Below, piece by piece: positions 46,407-54,824 of a DNA stretch of 64,000 bases (within the stretch, counting starts at the first letter, position 1; the number at the start of each line of letters is the position of its first letter). The stretch is taken from contig CP064963.1 in NCBI GenBank assembly GCA_016699165.1, positions 62,001 to 126,000 of the forward strand, in the 5' to 3' direction. Made by a program: the position numbers and the translations under genes. Source of the stretch: Candidatus Melainabacteria bacterium. GTDB taxonomy: Bacteria > Cyanobacteriota > Vampirovibrionia > Obscuribacterales > Obscuribacteraceae. The notes below the pieces were generated by a model. The model made no database searches and was not told the DNA's origin. It saw only the letters and a program-made list of their open reading frames with translations.

Positions 46407-47527
46407 TATCTTTCTTTGACCTGATTGGGATCGCCTTCAAGCAGTCTATATGAATTTTTGTCGAAATCATAAAGCATGAAATTGCATTCGTTGTTAATAT
46501 GACCTGCCACCATCACTTTGTTGTCTTCCAGCGAGAGGACCTTTTCAAAGGCTTCAAGTCCAAAAATCTTGTTTGGACCTTTTCTTGTCCATTTTGTTTT
46601 TTCTTTGTCGAAGCAGAAGAATCCCTGGCTGTCGGTTGCGACCATTAACTGATTTTTGTCATTTAGGAATAATTTTTGAAACTGAGTTACGGGAAAATCC
46701 CAATTGAGAGCCACTTTAGCTTCATTTTTGTCTGGATTGGCTCTTGTGATTGAGGATATTACTTTGAGTTGATTATTGGCGGGATCGAGCACGCAAATTT
46801 TACCGGGATCGCCATTTGGCAGTTTGTTGATTGTCCAAAGTGTGCCGCTTTGATCGAAGAGCAGATCGCTTACAGATTTGTCGAGTAGATTTTCGAATTT
46901 GCCATTATCTAGATTGATGCGAATCAGCTTTCCACCATAATGTTCGCGATCTTCGCCAATATACAAATAATTGTCGCGCATGGCAAAACAGGAATATTCA
47001 CACCCTGCCGCATGAACATTTTCGAATTCAAAAGCAGAGTCTTTTTGTAGGTCTTTTATTTTCCAGGTGTACATTCGTTTGGGATTAATCAAGACCAGGC
47101 GCTCGTTGTCGCAAACAAGAACAGAGTAAAGCCAGTTAGTGCGTAGCGTGGCGAATTCAGGTAAGCTGATTTTCTTTTGTCTGCTTTCTTTTAAATCGTT
47201 TTGAATGTCTACAAAGTATGGCGTATCTATATCTGTTGCTAAAGCAAAAATGTGTTTGCCATCTGGTGTGACATTTAGAGCCTGAATACTATCTGTGATG
47301 GAATCAAATGGTCTGCATGCAAGCGTCTTTGTGTCGATGCGAAAATATTCAGTGGTAAAAGCGAGTACTTCATTTTTTATGCGATACATGGCTTTGCACC
47401 GCATGTTAGGAGAAAAACTAGCGCTTGTAACACCTTCAAGTTTTGGCTCGTTCGATCGACCCAGAAAATAATATGCAATAAAGCCTAGAAACAAAATTAC
47501 AAATAGGATGCGACCGGTTTGCTGCAC
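46406..47527 (-). CDS. Membrane-anchored beta-propeller-like protein
   Basis: 373 residues: one N-terminal membrane helix (about 6-23), then repeating beta-strand segments that suggest a propeller. Examples are VTPDGKHIFALATDI, LYIGEDREHYGGKLIRINLD, DLLFDQSGTLWTINKLPNGD and LFLNDKNQLMVATDSQGFFCFD. The fold is inferred from strand pattern only; I see no enzyme motif. It is directly adjacent to the paralogue gene at 47528 and overlaps the CPBP protease gene by one base. An extracytoplasmic sensor or ligand-binding role is possible. Confidence 0.7.
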   Translation of the reverse strand: MQQTGRILFVILFLGFIAYYFLGRSNEPKLEGVTSASFSPNMRCKAMYRIKNEVLAFTTEYFRIDTKTLACRPFDSITDSIQALNVTPDGKHIFALATDIDTPYFVDIQNDLKESRQKKISLPEFATLRTNWLYSVLVCDNERLVLINPKRMYTWKIKDLQKDSAFEFENVHAAGCEYSCFAMRDNYLYIGEDREHYGGKLIRINLDNGKFENLLDKSVSDLLFDQSGTLWTINKLPNGDPGKICVLDPANNQLKVISSITRANPDKNEAKVALNWDFPVTQFQKLFLNDKNQLMVATDSQGFFCFDKEKTKWTRKGPNKIFGLEAFEKVLSLEDNKVMVAGHINNECNFMLYDFDKNSYRLLEGDPNQVKER

Positions 47528-48589
47528 TTAGAAATCGCCCTCTCTTACTTGTTTTGGATTCTTCTTTATTGGAATCACAATTTCTATTGTAGAAAAAGAT
47601 TCGTTTGAAATTGCATCGCCTTTTTCAGCGCTCATTTTTTGTACGCTTTCTAGCTTGGCTAGTTTGGACGAGCCCTTTATTGCTTTTGAGTCTGCATCAT
47701 AATAATCGAACCAGGGAAGACCAGCATAAGTATAATCTTTGGCGGAGGGTGGAAGGTGCGGTGGCAAATTTCCTGTAATTTCTGCCCATGTCACCGAATT
47801 GGTTATGTGTACAAAACAACGACTGCCATTTTCGAGATCCCAGTCGTCTATTTTGAAATCGTCACTATATATTTCTTGCTTCATTTTACCGCCTGGCGCA
47901 AGACCCATTTCTTTTACTTGCATGGGTGCTGCACCAGGTGCTGCCATACATGCCACTGTCGGCAATGCTCCCCAGGACCCGGTAGTTACACTGCGTTCTT
48001 GCATCGCAATTAAATCTTCTTTTGGAAAAAGTGCATCATATCGACTGCCCTTCATAGGATAAACCGTAATTTGCAATCCGCCATGTTCGGCTTCACCAGT
48101 TATTTGCTCCTCGGCTGTATAACCTTCGCCAAGCGGCATTGCGATGAATTGTCTGATTTCCCCTTTTTTGATGCAATAGCCATCCAGCCAGGGTTGTTTA
48201 GGTGATACCACATAATCTTGTGGATTCTTCTTGAGTCCGCTTTTGTATTCTTCTCCTGTAACAGCATTGATTTTGCCAGTGCTAATTTTTATCGCAAAAG
48301 GATAAGTGCTGCGTCTTGTTGGATCGTGATGTCCGCTGAAGTAAATCCACATTGCTTCAGACTGATACATGGGCATAATTACGCCACCATGTTCTAGCCA
48401 CTTTTCGGGCACGTTTTTCTCAAAGTCGTCTACATGTACCAGAGGAAAAGTACCAAGCCCTGGAGGTAAGTGATAAGTTCTATCATCATCTGGAATACGC
48501 AGAGTACGCTGAAAGGAAATATTTAGCCTGGCGCATTGATGAACGCTTGGAAATGAAAAAACGAGGTCGTTACCATTTATCTCAATCAT
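47528..48589 (-). CDS. Unknown-family protein, longer paralogue of the next upstream gene
   Basis: 353-residue soluble protein without signal peptide. It belongs to an unnamed family that I recall from scattered bacteria, with the signature FQRTLRIPDD, PPGLGTFPL, HGGVIMPMYQSEAMWI, NPQDYVVSPKQPWLDG and the segment RQFIAMPLGEGYTAEEQITG. Residues 1-230 align throughout with the gene at 48621. A Gly/Pro/Ala-rich stretch and a C-terminal region (about 260-353) are extra. No catalytic motif is obvious. AAGGAG lies seven bases before ATG 48589, and the same GGAGATTTTC leader occurs before the paralogue, suggesting duplication that included the ribosome site. Confidence 0.8.
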   Translation of the reverse strand: MIEINGNDLVFSFPSVHQCARLNISFQRTLRIPDDDRTYHLPPGLGTFPLVHVDDFEKNVPEKWLEHGGVIMPMYQSEAMWIYFSGHHDPTRRSTYPFAIKISTGKINAVTGEEYKSGLKKNPQDYVVSPKQPWLDGYCIKKGEIRQFIAMPLGEGYTAEEQITGEAEHGGLQITVYPMKGSRYDALFPKEDLIAMQERSVTTGSWGALPTVACMAAPGAAPMQVKEMGLAPGGKMKQEIYSDDFKIDDWDLENGSRCFVHITNSVTWAEITGNLPPHLPPSAKDYTYAGLPWFDYYDADSKAIKGSSKLAKLESVQKMSAEKGDAISNESFSTIEIVIPIKKNPKQVREGDF

Positions 48590-48620
48590 GAAAATCTCCT
48601 TTCCTTTTAGATTATTCTGC

Positions 48621-49424
48621 TTAATTTAGTAGTTTCAGATCGTCATTATAATAATCGCGCCATTCAAGGCTTGATTGTTGGTATCTCTGCTTTGTAAAAG
48701 GTTCATGTGAAGGTGACTGTCCAGTTATTTCTCTCCAGGCAAGAGCATTTGCAATATGAACAAAACAAGTGATTCCATTTGTTGTATCCCACTTTTCTGA
48801 TTCGCTTTCGCTTCCCGGATCATTTCCCATAGGATCTGCGGGGTCTGAACCCCAACGATTAGCGTAAAAGTTAGCAACAATGTGATCTGCCTTTGGATAT
48901 AGTCGCTCATAGTAAGAGGCTTTCATCGCATAGACCAGAAATTGCAAAACCTGGTTTTCTTCGTGTAATCGCATGGCTACGAATTGTTTGAAATGATCTT
49001 TGTTTGCGTAGAGTCCATTTAGCCACGATAGGATTGGATAATATAAAAAATCTTGTGGGTTCGACTGAACTCCACTTAGATTTTGTTGTCCTGTAATTCC
49101 GTTTATCTCACCCTGCAAGACCTTAATCGCAAACGGATAGGGACTTATTCGTTTATTGTCGCGGTAGCCACTAAAGGTCAGATACATCGCATCTGATTGA
49201 TACATTGTAAGCATGATGCCACCATGTGCTTTCCAGCTGGATGGAATCTTATCTTTGTTATCCTCGATTGAAGCTAATTGAAAGTGTCCCCAGGCTGGCG
49301 GAACACAAGGAAGTTTGAAATTGTCAGGTAAACGCAGCGTTCGGTGGAAAGAAATGGTTAAACGCGCGTCGGGATGTACGTTGCTAAAATTGAATATGAG
49401 ATTGTCGGAATTAACTTCGAACAA
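48621..49424 (-). CDS. Unknown-family protein, shorter paralogue
   Basis: 267 residues, no signal peptide. It parallels the 47528 gene product along its length: FHRTLRLPDN, PPAWGHFQL, HGGIMLTMYQSDAMYL, NPQDFLYYPILSWLNG and RQ-less KQFVAMRLHEE. It lacks the segment around AEEQITGE and part of the C-terminal region. It appears to be the more diverged copy. The start is TTG at 49424, preceded by GGAGATTTTC. It follows the XRE gene by 18 bases and precedes its paralogue by 31 bases, so both depend on the XRE promoter. Confidence 0.78.
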   Translation of the reverse strand: MFEVNSDNLIFNFSNVHPDARLTISFHRTLRLPDNFKLPCVPPAWGHFQLASIEDNKDKIPSSWKAHGGIMLTMYQSDAMYLTFSGYRDNKRISPYPFAIKVLQGEINGITGQQNLSGVQSNPQDFLYYPILSWLNGLYANKDHFKQFVAMRLHEENQVLQFLVYAMKASYYERLYPKADHIVANFYANRWGSDPADPMGNDPGSESESEKWDTTNGITCFVHIANALAWREITGQSPSHEPFTKQRYQQSSLEWRDYYNDDLKLLN

Positions 49425-49442
49425 GAGAAAATCTCCGTTTAG

Positions 49443-49799
49443 TCACCACTCACCATCGCGCACTTCGCGCACCAGGCGTAATACCGCTTTGTCAGGCATG
49501 TCTTTTAATTCGCGAATTAGAGTCGCGAATAATTTTGGTCGTTTTTGAATTATTTTGCTCAAGTCGTCAGACACTTTACCGGCCAATGCCAGCATCACAT
49601 CTTTGTCTTCGTCGAGCACGCGCGCTAAAGCTTCTATAGTGGTTTGACCAGGCGGTGGTTGCAAGCCACGCTCAATTTTACTTAAATAAGACGGCTCTAT
49701 ATCTGCTTCTTGTGCCACTTTGCGCAAAGAAAACATTGAAGGACTGTTTTTTTGCAGTTCTTCTCTGCGATTGCGGATGTATTCACCAAACTGGCTCAT
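49443..49799 (-). CDS. XRE-family transcriptional regulator
   Basis: 118-residue regulator with a helix-turn-helix in residues about 5-70, including FSLRKVAQEADIEPSYLSKIERG and TTIEALARVLDEDKDVML. The C-terminal part (about 75-118) is helical and could mediate dimerisation. The ATG at 49799 is directly preceded by an 18-bp palindrome that contains the -10 element, so the protein probably represses its own operon. The operon includes the two paralogues, the propeller-like protein and the CPBP protease. No ribosome site precedes the ATG. Confidence 0.9.
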   Translation of the reverse strand: MSQFGEYIRNRREELQKNSPSMFSLRKVAQEADIEPSYLSKIERGLQPPPGQTTIEALARVLDEDKDVMLALAGKVSDDLSKIIQKRPKLFATLIRELKDMPDKAVLRLVREVRDGEW

Positions 49800-49802
49800 G
49801 TT

Positions 49803-49835
49803 GTGTAGTATATACTACACACTCCACGCTGTCAA
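49803..49835 (-). promoter_or_regulatory. Consensus promoter within an 18-bp palindrome; predicted leaderless XRE mRNA
   Basis: On the minus strand TTGACA (49830-49835), a 17-base spacer and TATACT (49807-49812) match the sigma-70 consensus in every position but one. The -10 element lies within the perfect palindrome GTGTAGTATATACTACAC (49803-49820), a likely operator for the XRE protein. Seven bases separate TATACT from the ATG at 49799, so transcription should begin at or next to the start codon. Confidence 0.85.
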
Positions 49836-49860
49836 GAATCGTTCGGTCAAGTGGCTTAAA

Positions 49861-52644
49861 TTAAGAACCTAGCTTTGGTTTGCCGATTTCCCAGTAACAG
49901 CCGAACAAGACTCTAAAAGGATTCAAGTATCTCGTTCCAGAAAAGGGACTGCCTAAGTTTACTGGCAATCTGTTGTTGAGCAAATTCTCTACACGCATAT
50001 CGCATGAGTTTGGCAAATATTTGAATTTGTCTCTGGCTGACTGCGGAATTGTATAGCCTGCATTCAAGCCAAGTATAGCTAGAGTGGGAGTGAGCCTTGG
50101 GTGCGGACCTACAAGTGCTACGTCACGTAAGTCTTGGAATCCTGTTGCAACTTGCACTTCAGGCAATACCCACCAACCGCTTCTATGCCTGTACCCGACG
50201 GCTGAGGTCATTTGGAAGCGTTTGTCATGGTCAGGGTGTTTCGGCAACGCTTCATAATCGTATATGCCACCAGTTATCGTTCGGCCTCTATTGATATTAG
50301 CTAGTGCCACGGTACCCGAAAAGAATCCGTAAAAGCCGGTGCCGTCACGCTTGGGCTTGAGGTCCATGCGTGTTTCGACCCCTGAAACTTCCTGACCGCT
50401 CAATTGTAATCTGTTATACAAAGGCGTATTTCCGACTACTCCAGAGTCTCCAGAATTCTTCAAGTTCTTGTAGAATAAATTTGCACGCAAAGCAAATCTG
50501 GGACCAATTTGTTGCTCTACACTTGTGTCTACAAGATAACCTCTTGTTGCTTGAAGTGGTCTTGGTGTGCCAGCGAAAATACCATTTTCGATTTCATCTA
50601 TGCTTGGTGGTGTGACAAACAAATCAACCGGCGGTGGTTGGAATATTTGCGAGAAAGATCCGCGCATCACTGTGGTTGGTGTCAGAACATAAGCCAGACC
50701 AAATCTACCGCTTGCTTGAGCATTGGTTATGCGCTGCGTGCCAAAAGGGCGTAGTGAAAATGCTGGGGCATCGGGTATGGTGGCAAGGGTCTGGGCCAAT
50801 TGTCCAGTACTTCCAAAGACACCGTGATACAAGTCGAACCTGACACCTGCATCTGCTGTAAGTCTTTTAAGCCAGCCGGTTGTTGGTCTCCAGGAATCCT
50901 GGATATAGGCGCTTTGTAACCAGCGAAAACCTTTGTACATGCCCATTTGTCTGCTAAAAAATGGACTTATGGTCGTATTCGTATTAGTTACTGGAACTTC
51001 GACTTCATTACCATTGGCATCTACTACAGTTTCAGTAGTTTCTTCTTGAGTTACGTTCACAATGGGTGTGCCAGTGAATGGACTCATGGCTGCACCATAA
51101 GCAAAGCCGTTAGTGGGATCGACATTATAGTAGGTGCTATGGAAGCTGGTTCTAACTGGTCTTACTTCGCTCAAAAAACCAGCTTTCAAGTGATGTGTGT
51201 TTAGAACAGTCTTTGAAATATCTCCTTGGGCACCAAACACATAATTGAATCTGTAGGCGTTTGGAGCCAGTGCTAAAAGCGGCTGTTCACCATTTAAAAC
51301 AGGTGTTGGGTCAAAGACGTTTCGACTTCGAAAATTTTCGTAATAGAAAGAATTGATCAAGTGTAAATTGGACTCATCAAAGAATTTTTTGTATCTATGA
51401 TTCCAACTTAGTATGGCAAAGTTTTGCATATCGCTTTGATTCATGCGAACACCAGCTTTATAGCTGGATTTTGATGTTGGCACATTGATGAAGCTCTGGT
51501 TTATGCCAACAGATAGTTTAACTGTGTCACTTTCAGTCGGCACCCATTCCACTTTTGTGAGTGTGTTTATGTTCATCCTGCCGTTGTGGGCGATTCCCAT
51601 GGTGGGAGGTGCAAGTCCAAGAGTCGTGCCAGCAAATTGACCTGAAGATTCGATGCGTATTTTGTAGAGTGGGCTTTCGGGATCCTGGCTCAATGCGCTG
51701 GAGCCGCTGTAATAGACGTTTCCAGCTATTGGACTTCCTAATTGTCCGCCGACATTTATGGACGGTGTTGGTGAGACAGGAAGAGACTTCATTCTCACTA
51801 CAGCACCAAGAGGACCGCCACCGTCTTGAGCTTGATAGCCTCCAATATCTACTTGCATCGATTTTAAAGAACGCGGCGTTAGAAATTGAGATTGTTGTAA
51901 AACACCTGCCACCTCTGGCAGTATCACGCCATCTAACTCGTAGTTAACTGCATTGTGCTCTCCGCGCGTAACTATATTTCCCAGTGTGTCAGTCATCATT
52001 CCAGGAGTACTTTCAATCAGTTGTCTCAGGTTATTTCCTGATTTGTATTGAGTGATTATCGTTTTATCTATATTTGTCGTACTGCCGATTTGTTCTGGGT
52101 GAATTAAGGTGCGTTTACCCGTAATTCTTATTATGTCTGTGGGTTCTAGGTCTTCAAGCTTCATATCAGTATTAGAAGTTTGCCCGGCAACCAGATCTAC
52201 ATTGGTTGTGTGAGACATCATATCTTTGGCCGAAACTGTGATTTGCCATTTTCCTGGCGGTAAATTGTTGAATTTATAAAGACCCGTTGCATCAGTTTCA
52301 GTCTCGAAACGCTTATGTTCAGCGCCGATTTGAGTAATAACTACAAATGCTCCACCAATTACTTCGCCAGTTAAATCCTTGACTGCACCTGATAAATTGG
52401 CAGACTTAACTGATTGAGGAGTGGCGATATGGTCAGGAATTTGACTAGAGCCACTTTCTTGCTGCGCTAATAAAGTTTTGCGAGGTTGTGTGGGCTCCAA
52501 TTTTAAGATGCTCAAATCGTCGCTGGCCAAAGCTTGTGGTGTGTTGAGCAAGCAGAGCGAAAGTGCCAGCAGGGCTAGTTGAGGGTGACTCAACCTATAT
52601 AAAGGAATATAAAAGGCGTTATTTGAAGAGCAATTGAAGTTCAT
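49861..52644 (-). CDS. TonB-dependent outer-membrane receptor with carboxypeptidase-regulatory-like domain
   Basis: 927-residue receptor. An N-terminal signal sequence (about 15-41) is followed by a carboxypeptidase-regulatory-like domain (about 82-160, with GEVIGGAFVVITQIG and YKFNNLPPGKW). The plug (about 175-290) contains LRQLIESTPGM, VNYELDGVILPE and YQAQDGGGPLGAVV, and the 22-strand barrel spans the rest, ending in a hydrophobic/aromatic strand. This arrangement is typical for large-ligand and iron-complex receptors. The promoter region has a Fur-like inverted repeat, and a TonB-domain gene lies divergently, so iron-complex uptake is likely. Substrate cannot be inferred from sequence. 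Confidence 0.9.
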   Translation of the reverse strand: MNFNCSSNNAFYIPLYRLSHPQLALLALSLCLLNTPQALASDDLSILKLEPTQPRKTLLAQQESGSSQIPDHIATPQSVKSANLSGAVKDLTGEVIGGAFVVITQIGAEHKRFETETDATGLYKFNNLPPGKWQITVSAKDMMSHTTNVDLVAGQTSNTDMKLEDLEPTDIIRITGKRTLIHPEQIGSTTNIDKTIITQYKSGNNLRQLIESTPGMMTDTLGNIVTRGEHNAVNYELDGVILPEVAGVLQQSQFLTPRSLKSMQVDIGGYQAQDGGGPLGAVVRMKSLPVSPTPSINVGGQLGSPIAGNVYYSGSSALSQDPESPLYKIRIESSGQFAGTTLGLAPPTMGIAHNGRMNINTLTKVEWVPTESDTVKLSVGINQSFINVPTSKSSYKAGVRMNQSDMQNFAILSWNHRYKKFFDESNLHLINSFYYENFRSRNVFDPTPVLNGEQPLLALAPNAYRFNYVFGAQGDISKTVLNTHHLKAGFLSEVRPVRTSFHSTYYNVDPTNGFAYGAAMSPFTGTPIVNVTQEETTETVVDANGNEVEVPVTNTNTTISPFFSRQMGMYKGFRWLQSAYIQDSWRPTTGWLKRLTADAGVRFDLYHGVFGSTGQLAQTLATIPDAPAFSLRPFGTQRITNAQASGRFGLAYVLTPTTVMRGSFSQIFQPPPVDLFVTPPSIDEIENGIFAGTPRPLQATRGYLVDTSVEQQIGPRFALRANLFYKNLKNSGDSGVVGNTPLYNRLQLSGQEVSGVETRMDLKPKRDGTGFYGFFSGTVALANINRGRTITGGIYDYEALPKHPDHDKRFQMTSAVGYRHRSGWWVLPEVQVATGFQDLRDVALVGPHPRLTPTLAILGLNAGYTIPQSARDKFKYLPNSCDMRVENLLNNRLPVNLGSPFSGTRYLNPFRVLFGCYWEIGKPKLGS

Positions 52645-52680
52645 AGTAATTGTTGCCGGTTTTCTGGGTTGCCTGAATTA

Positions 52681-52725
52681 AAAATGGAAATCATTTCCAT
52701 TTTAGTTAAAAATGACTTTCATTTT
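52681..52725. promoter_or_regulatory. Fur-like operators between the TonB receptor and TonB-domain genes
   Basis: A 23-bp perfect inverted repeat with half-site AAAATGGAAAT and a one-base centre spans 52681-52703; its core TGGAAATCATTTCCA has the 7-1-7 Fur layout. A second inverted repeat (AAAATGA/TCATTTT, 52709-52725) adjoins. On the minus strand TTGAAA-N18-TAAAAT overlaps both. Iron-repressed control of both divergent genes is inferred. Confidence 0.75.
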
Positions 52726-52790
52726 CAAGTTCCTTTTGTTAGAATTTAGACATCGAAGTTCAGTCGTGTTTCTTTAAACAGGTAGGACCA

Positions 52791-53156
52791 ATGCTGGTAC
52801 GTATCTTTCTAGCTTTTGCGCTTTTGCTTTTGTGTGTGACACAAGTTAATGCCGAATTGCTCAAGACCGGTATTCAAGAGTCTACCGATTTTGTCGAAGC
52901 CGAAGCGGTGAGTGCTCCTCAACCAGTAATTCCTTCAAACATGTATGAAGAAGGAATGAAGTGTTCGTGCGTTGCCCGTTTTACCATTATGGATAGCGGC
53001 AAAACAAAAGTGAAAATCGTATCGTCTTCAGGTAATCACGAAGTAGATTGCATCGCATTGCGCACGCTTCAGCGCTGGATCTTCAGACCAGCAATGCTCA
53101 ACGGTAAACCAGTCGAGTCGAACAGAAAAGTAAAAATCCATTTCGAAATCGAATAG
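52791..53156 (+). CDS. Minimal TonB C-terminal-domain protein
   Basis: 121 residues: an N-terminal hydrophobic segment (about 1-22) that may be a signal anchor or a cleaved signal, a short linker, and a TonB C-terminal domain from about residue 45 (PVIPSNMYEEGMKCSCVARF, KVKIVSSSGNHEVDC, LRTLQRWIFRPAMLNGKPVE). The domain energises outer-membrane receptors. The usual proline-rich periplasm-spanning linker is missing, so the protein could be short-reach or a soluble partner. It is divergent from the TonB receptor across Fur-like boxes. ExbB and ExbD are not in the window. Confidence 0.83.
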   Translation: MLVRIFLAFALLLLCVTQVNAELLKTGIQESTDFVEAEAVSAPQPVIPSNMYEEGMKCSCVARFTIMDSGKTKVKIVSSSGNHEVDCIALRTLQRWIFRPAMLNGKPVESNRKVKIHFEIE

Positions 53157-53168
53157 TGATTTAGCTAG

Positions 53169-54770
53169 TTACGCTGGTGCTTGTAAGTCTTTAAACATAA
53201 CAATAGGAAATTCGCTTTGTTGAGCGACATTTTTTGCCACTTTGGCGGCAGATAGTAAAAGGCTGATATCACGACAGTCTTCTGGCACTCCAGCGATACC
53301 AAATGAGAGTGCTGCCTTTCTTTGATCCATTCCCATCATCAGTGGTGAGCCGTTTAAGACCTCTAGAATTCTATGGCACAAAATGGCTGCTGATGCGGTT
53401 TCTGTATTGGGTAAAAGCAGACCATAATTGAAAGTTTCAAAATGAGCCATTAAATCTATTGAGCGCTTCAAATTGTTTATACGTTTAGAGGCTTCGGCAA
53501 GTGCTTGTACTGGTAGCGGTTCTTGCTTGCCTACGCCCACCATCCACATGTCGAAAATAACGACACAAAATGGCGTGCCAAATAATTGATAGCGATTGAA
53601 TTCCATTTCGAGAAAAAATTGAAATGATGGATAGGACAAAACATTTGTATCGGCTCTTTTAAGAGTGCGAAAAATATTGTCTATCGCAACACGGTCTAAA
53701 ACTGTGGCTTGCAGCAATTTTGTTTTGTCTGGTCGAAGGGGCGTTTCGCGCAGTTCAATTAAGTTGGTTTGTATTAAGTTGAACATCACTGGCACCCAAT
53801 CGCGCTTTGGCATTGGCTTTTCGCGCAAAATATCAAAGAGCGTTTGATTGCCATCCAGTTTGACGTAGAATTCTTTTTGTGGCGCAAGCTCATGTGGAGC
53901 GGCTTCGCGTATTTTTGCTTCAAATTCAGCTTCGCTCAAATTGGGATGCTTTTTAGCAATATACAAATCCATTTTGAGACCGCTGTTAAATAAATATCTG
54001 CTTTGATCAAGCAGAGTGACAGCTTCCATCAGTATTCCGTCGAGACGTTTTTTGACTGTGCGTTGATCTGTTTTTTCGTCTTTGAAGAAAAAGAATTTAC
54101 CTGATTCCCAGGTAACAAGCTCAGTGATAGCCAGATCACCTTTGAAATTCAAACAAGTGGCATGAACCAAATCGCCACCATCAAAGAATAATTCGGACTG
54201 ATTCATCTCGTCTGTGATAACGACTTTTCCGGTCATGCCGCCCATATTCATCGACTGAAGCAATGTTGGAATAGGCATGTCTTCAAGCTTGCCTTCCATT
54301 GTTGGCGCTTTTTGCCCAGAAAGAGTCTGGAAAGACGGCAGCTTATGTCCGGTGCTCTGCAAAGATTGCAGTCCTAAAAGTGAAGTGCTATACGAACTGG
54401 ACATGCCAGTGTTTCGCTCAGACGACTCACCAAGAAGTGCTGCGTGGTCGATTGCATCAGAAATACTTTCGGTCGATTCAGACAAAACAAGATTTAAAAT
54501 TAAGGCGACGTCAGTAGTCTGATAAGTCCAGATTTCTACTTCGTTTCTCCCTTCGCCAGAGAGCAGTTCCCAAGAAGGCTCGAAAGAATTTTGACGACAG
54601 GTGCACAAAAGTCTGTAAATGAGAGGGCTTTTTTGATTCTGCCAGGCAATTTCGCAGGTACGTCCAACCTTCCCGCGCGACTGGTCTTGCAGGAAAGCGA
54701 TATCGTTCAAATTGGGTAATCTTTCAAAACGTCCCACTTGGGCCGTTTGACGTCTTTGATTATTGAACAT
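53169..54770 (-). CDS. PATAN (DUF4388) and degenerate GGDEF-domain protein
   Basis: 533-residue cytoplasmic protein. An unassigned N-terminal region (about 1-150) precedes a PATAN/DUF4388-type segment (about 165-275) with DMPIPTLLQSMNMGGMTGKVVI, FFDGGDLVHATCLNFKGDLA and WESGKFFFF. The C-terminal domain (about 380-533) has the secondary-structure pattern of a GGDEF domain (FQFFLEMEFNRYQLFGTPFC, then a HFETFNYGLLLP segment) but lacks the GG[DE]EF signature, so it probably does not make c-di-GMP. PATAN domains are common in cyanobacterial and bacterial signalling proteins. Confidence 0.72.
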   Translation of the reverse strand: MFNNQRRQTAQVGRFERLPNLNDIAFLQDQSRGKVGRTCEIAWQNQKSPLIYRLLCTCRQNSFEPSWELLSGEGRNEVEIWTYQTTDVALILNLVLSESTESISDAIDHAALLGESSERNTGMSSSYSTSLLGLQSLQSTGHKLPSFQTLSGQKAPTMEGKLEDMPIPTLLQSMNMGGMTGKVVITDEMNQSELFFDGGDLVHATCLNFKGDLAITELVTWESGKFFFFKDEKTDQRTVKKRLDGILMEAVTLLDQSRYLFNSGLKMDLYIAKKHPNLSEAEFEAKIREAAPHELAPQKEFYVKLDGNQTLFDILREKPMPKRDWVPVMFNLIQTNLIELRETPLRPDKTKLLQATVLDRVAIDNIFRTLKRADTNVLSYPSFQFFLEMEFNRYQLFGTPFCVVIFDMWMVGVGKQEPLPVQALAEASKRINNLKRSIDLMAHFETFNYGLLLPNTETASAAILCHRILEVLNGSPLMMGMDQRKAALSFGIAGVPEDCRDISLLLSAAKVAKNVAQQSEFPIVMFKDLQAPA

Positions 54771-54824
54771 GACAACTCTTAGTGAACATCTAAAAGGTTA
54801 CCAAAAATCCAAGCGCACTAGCAC

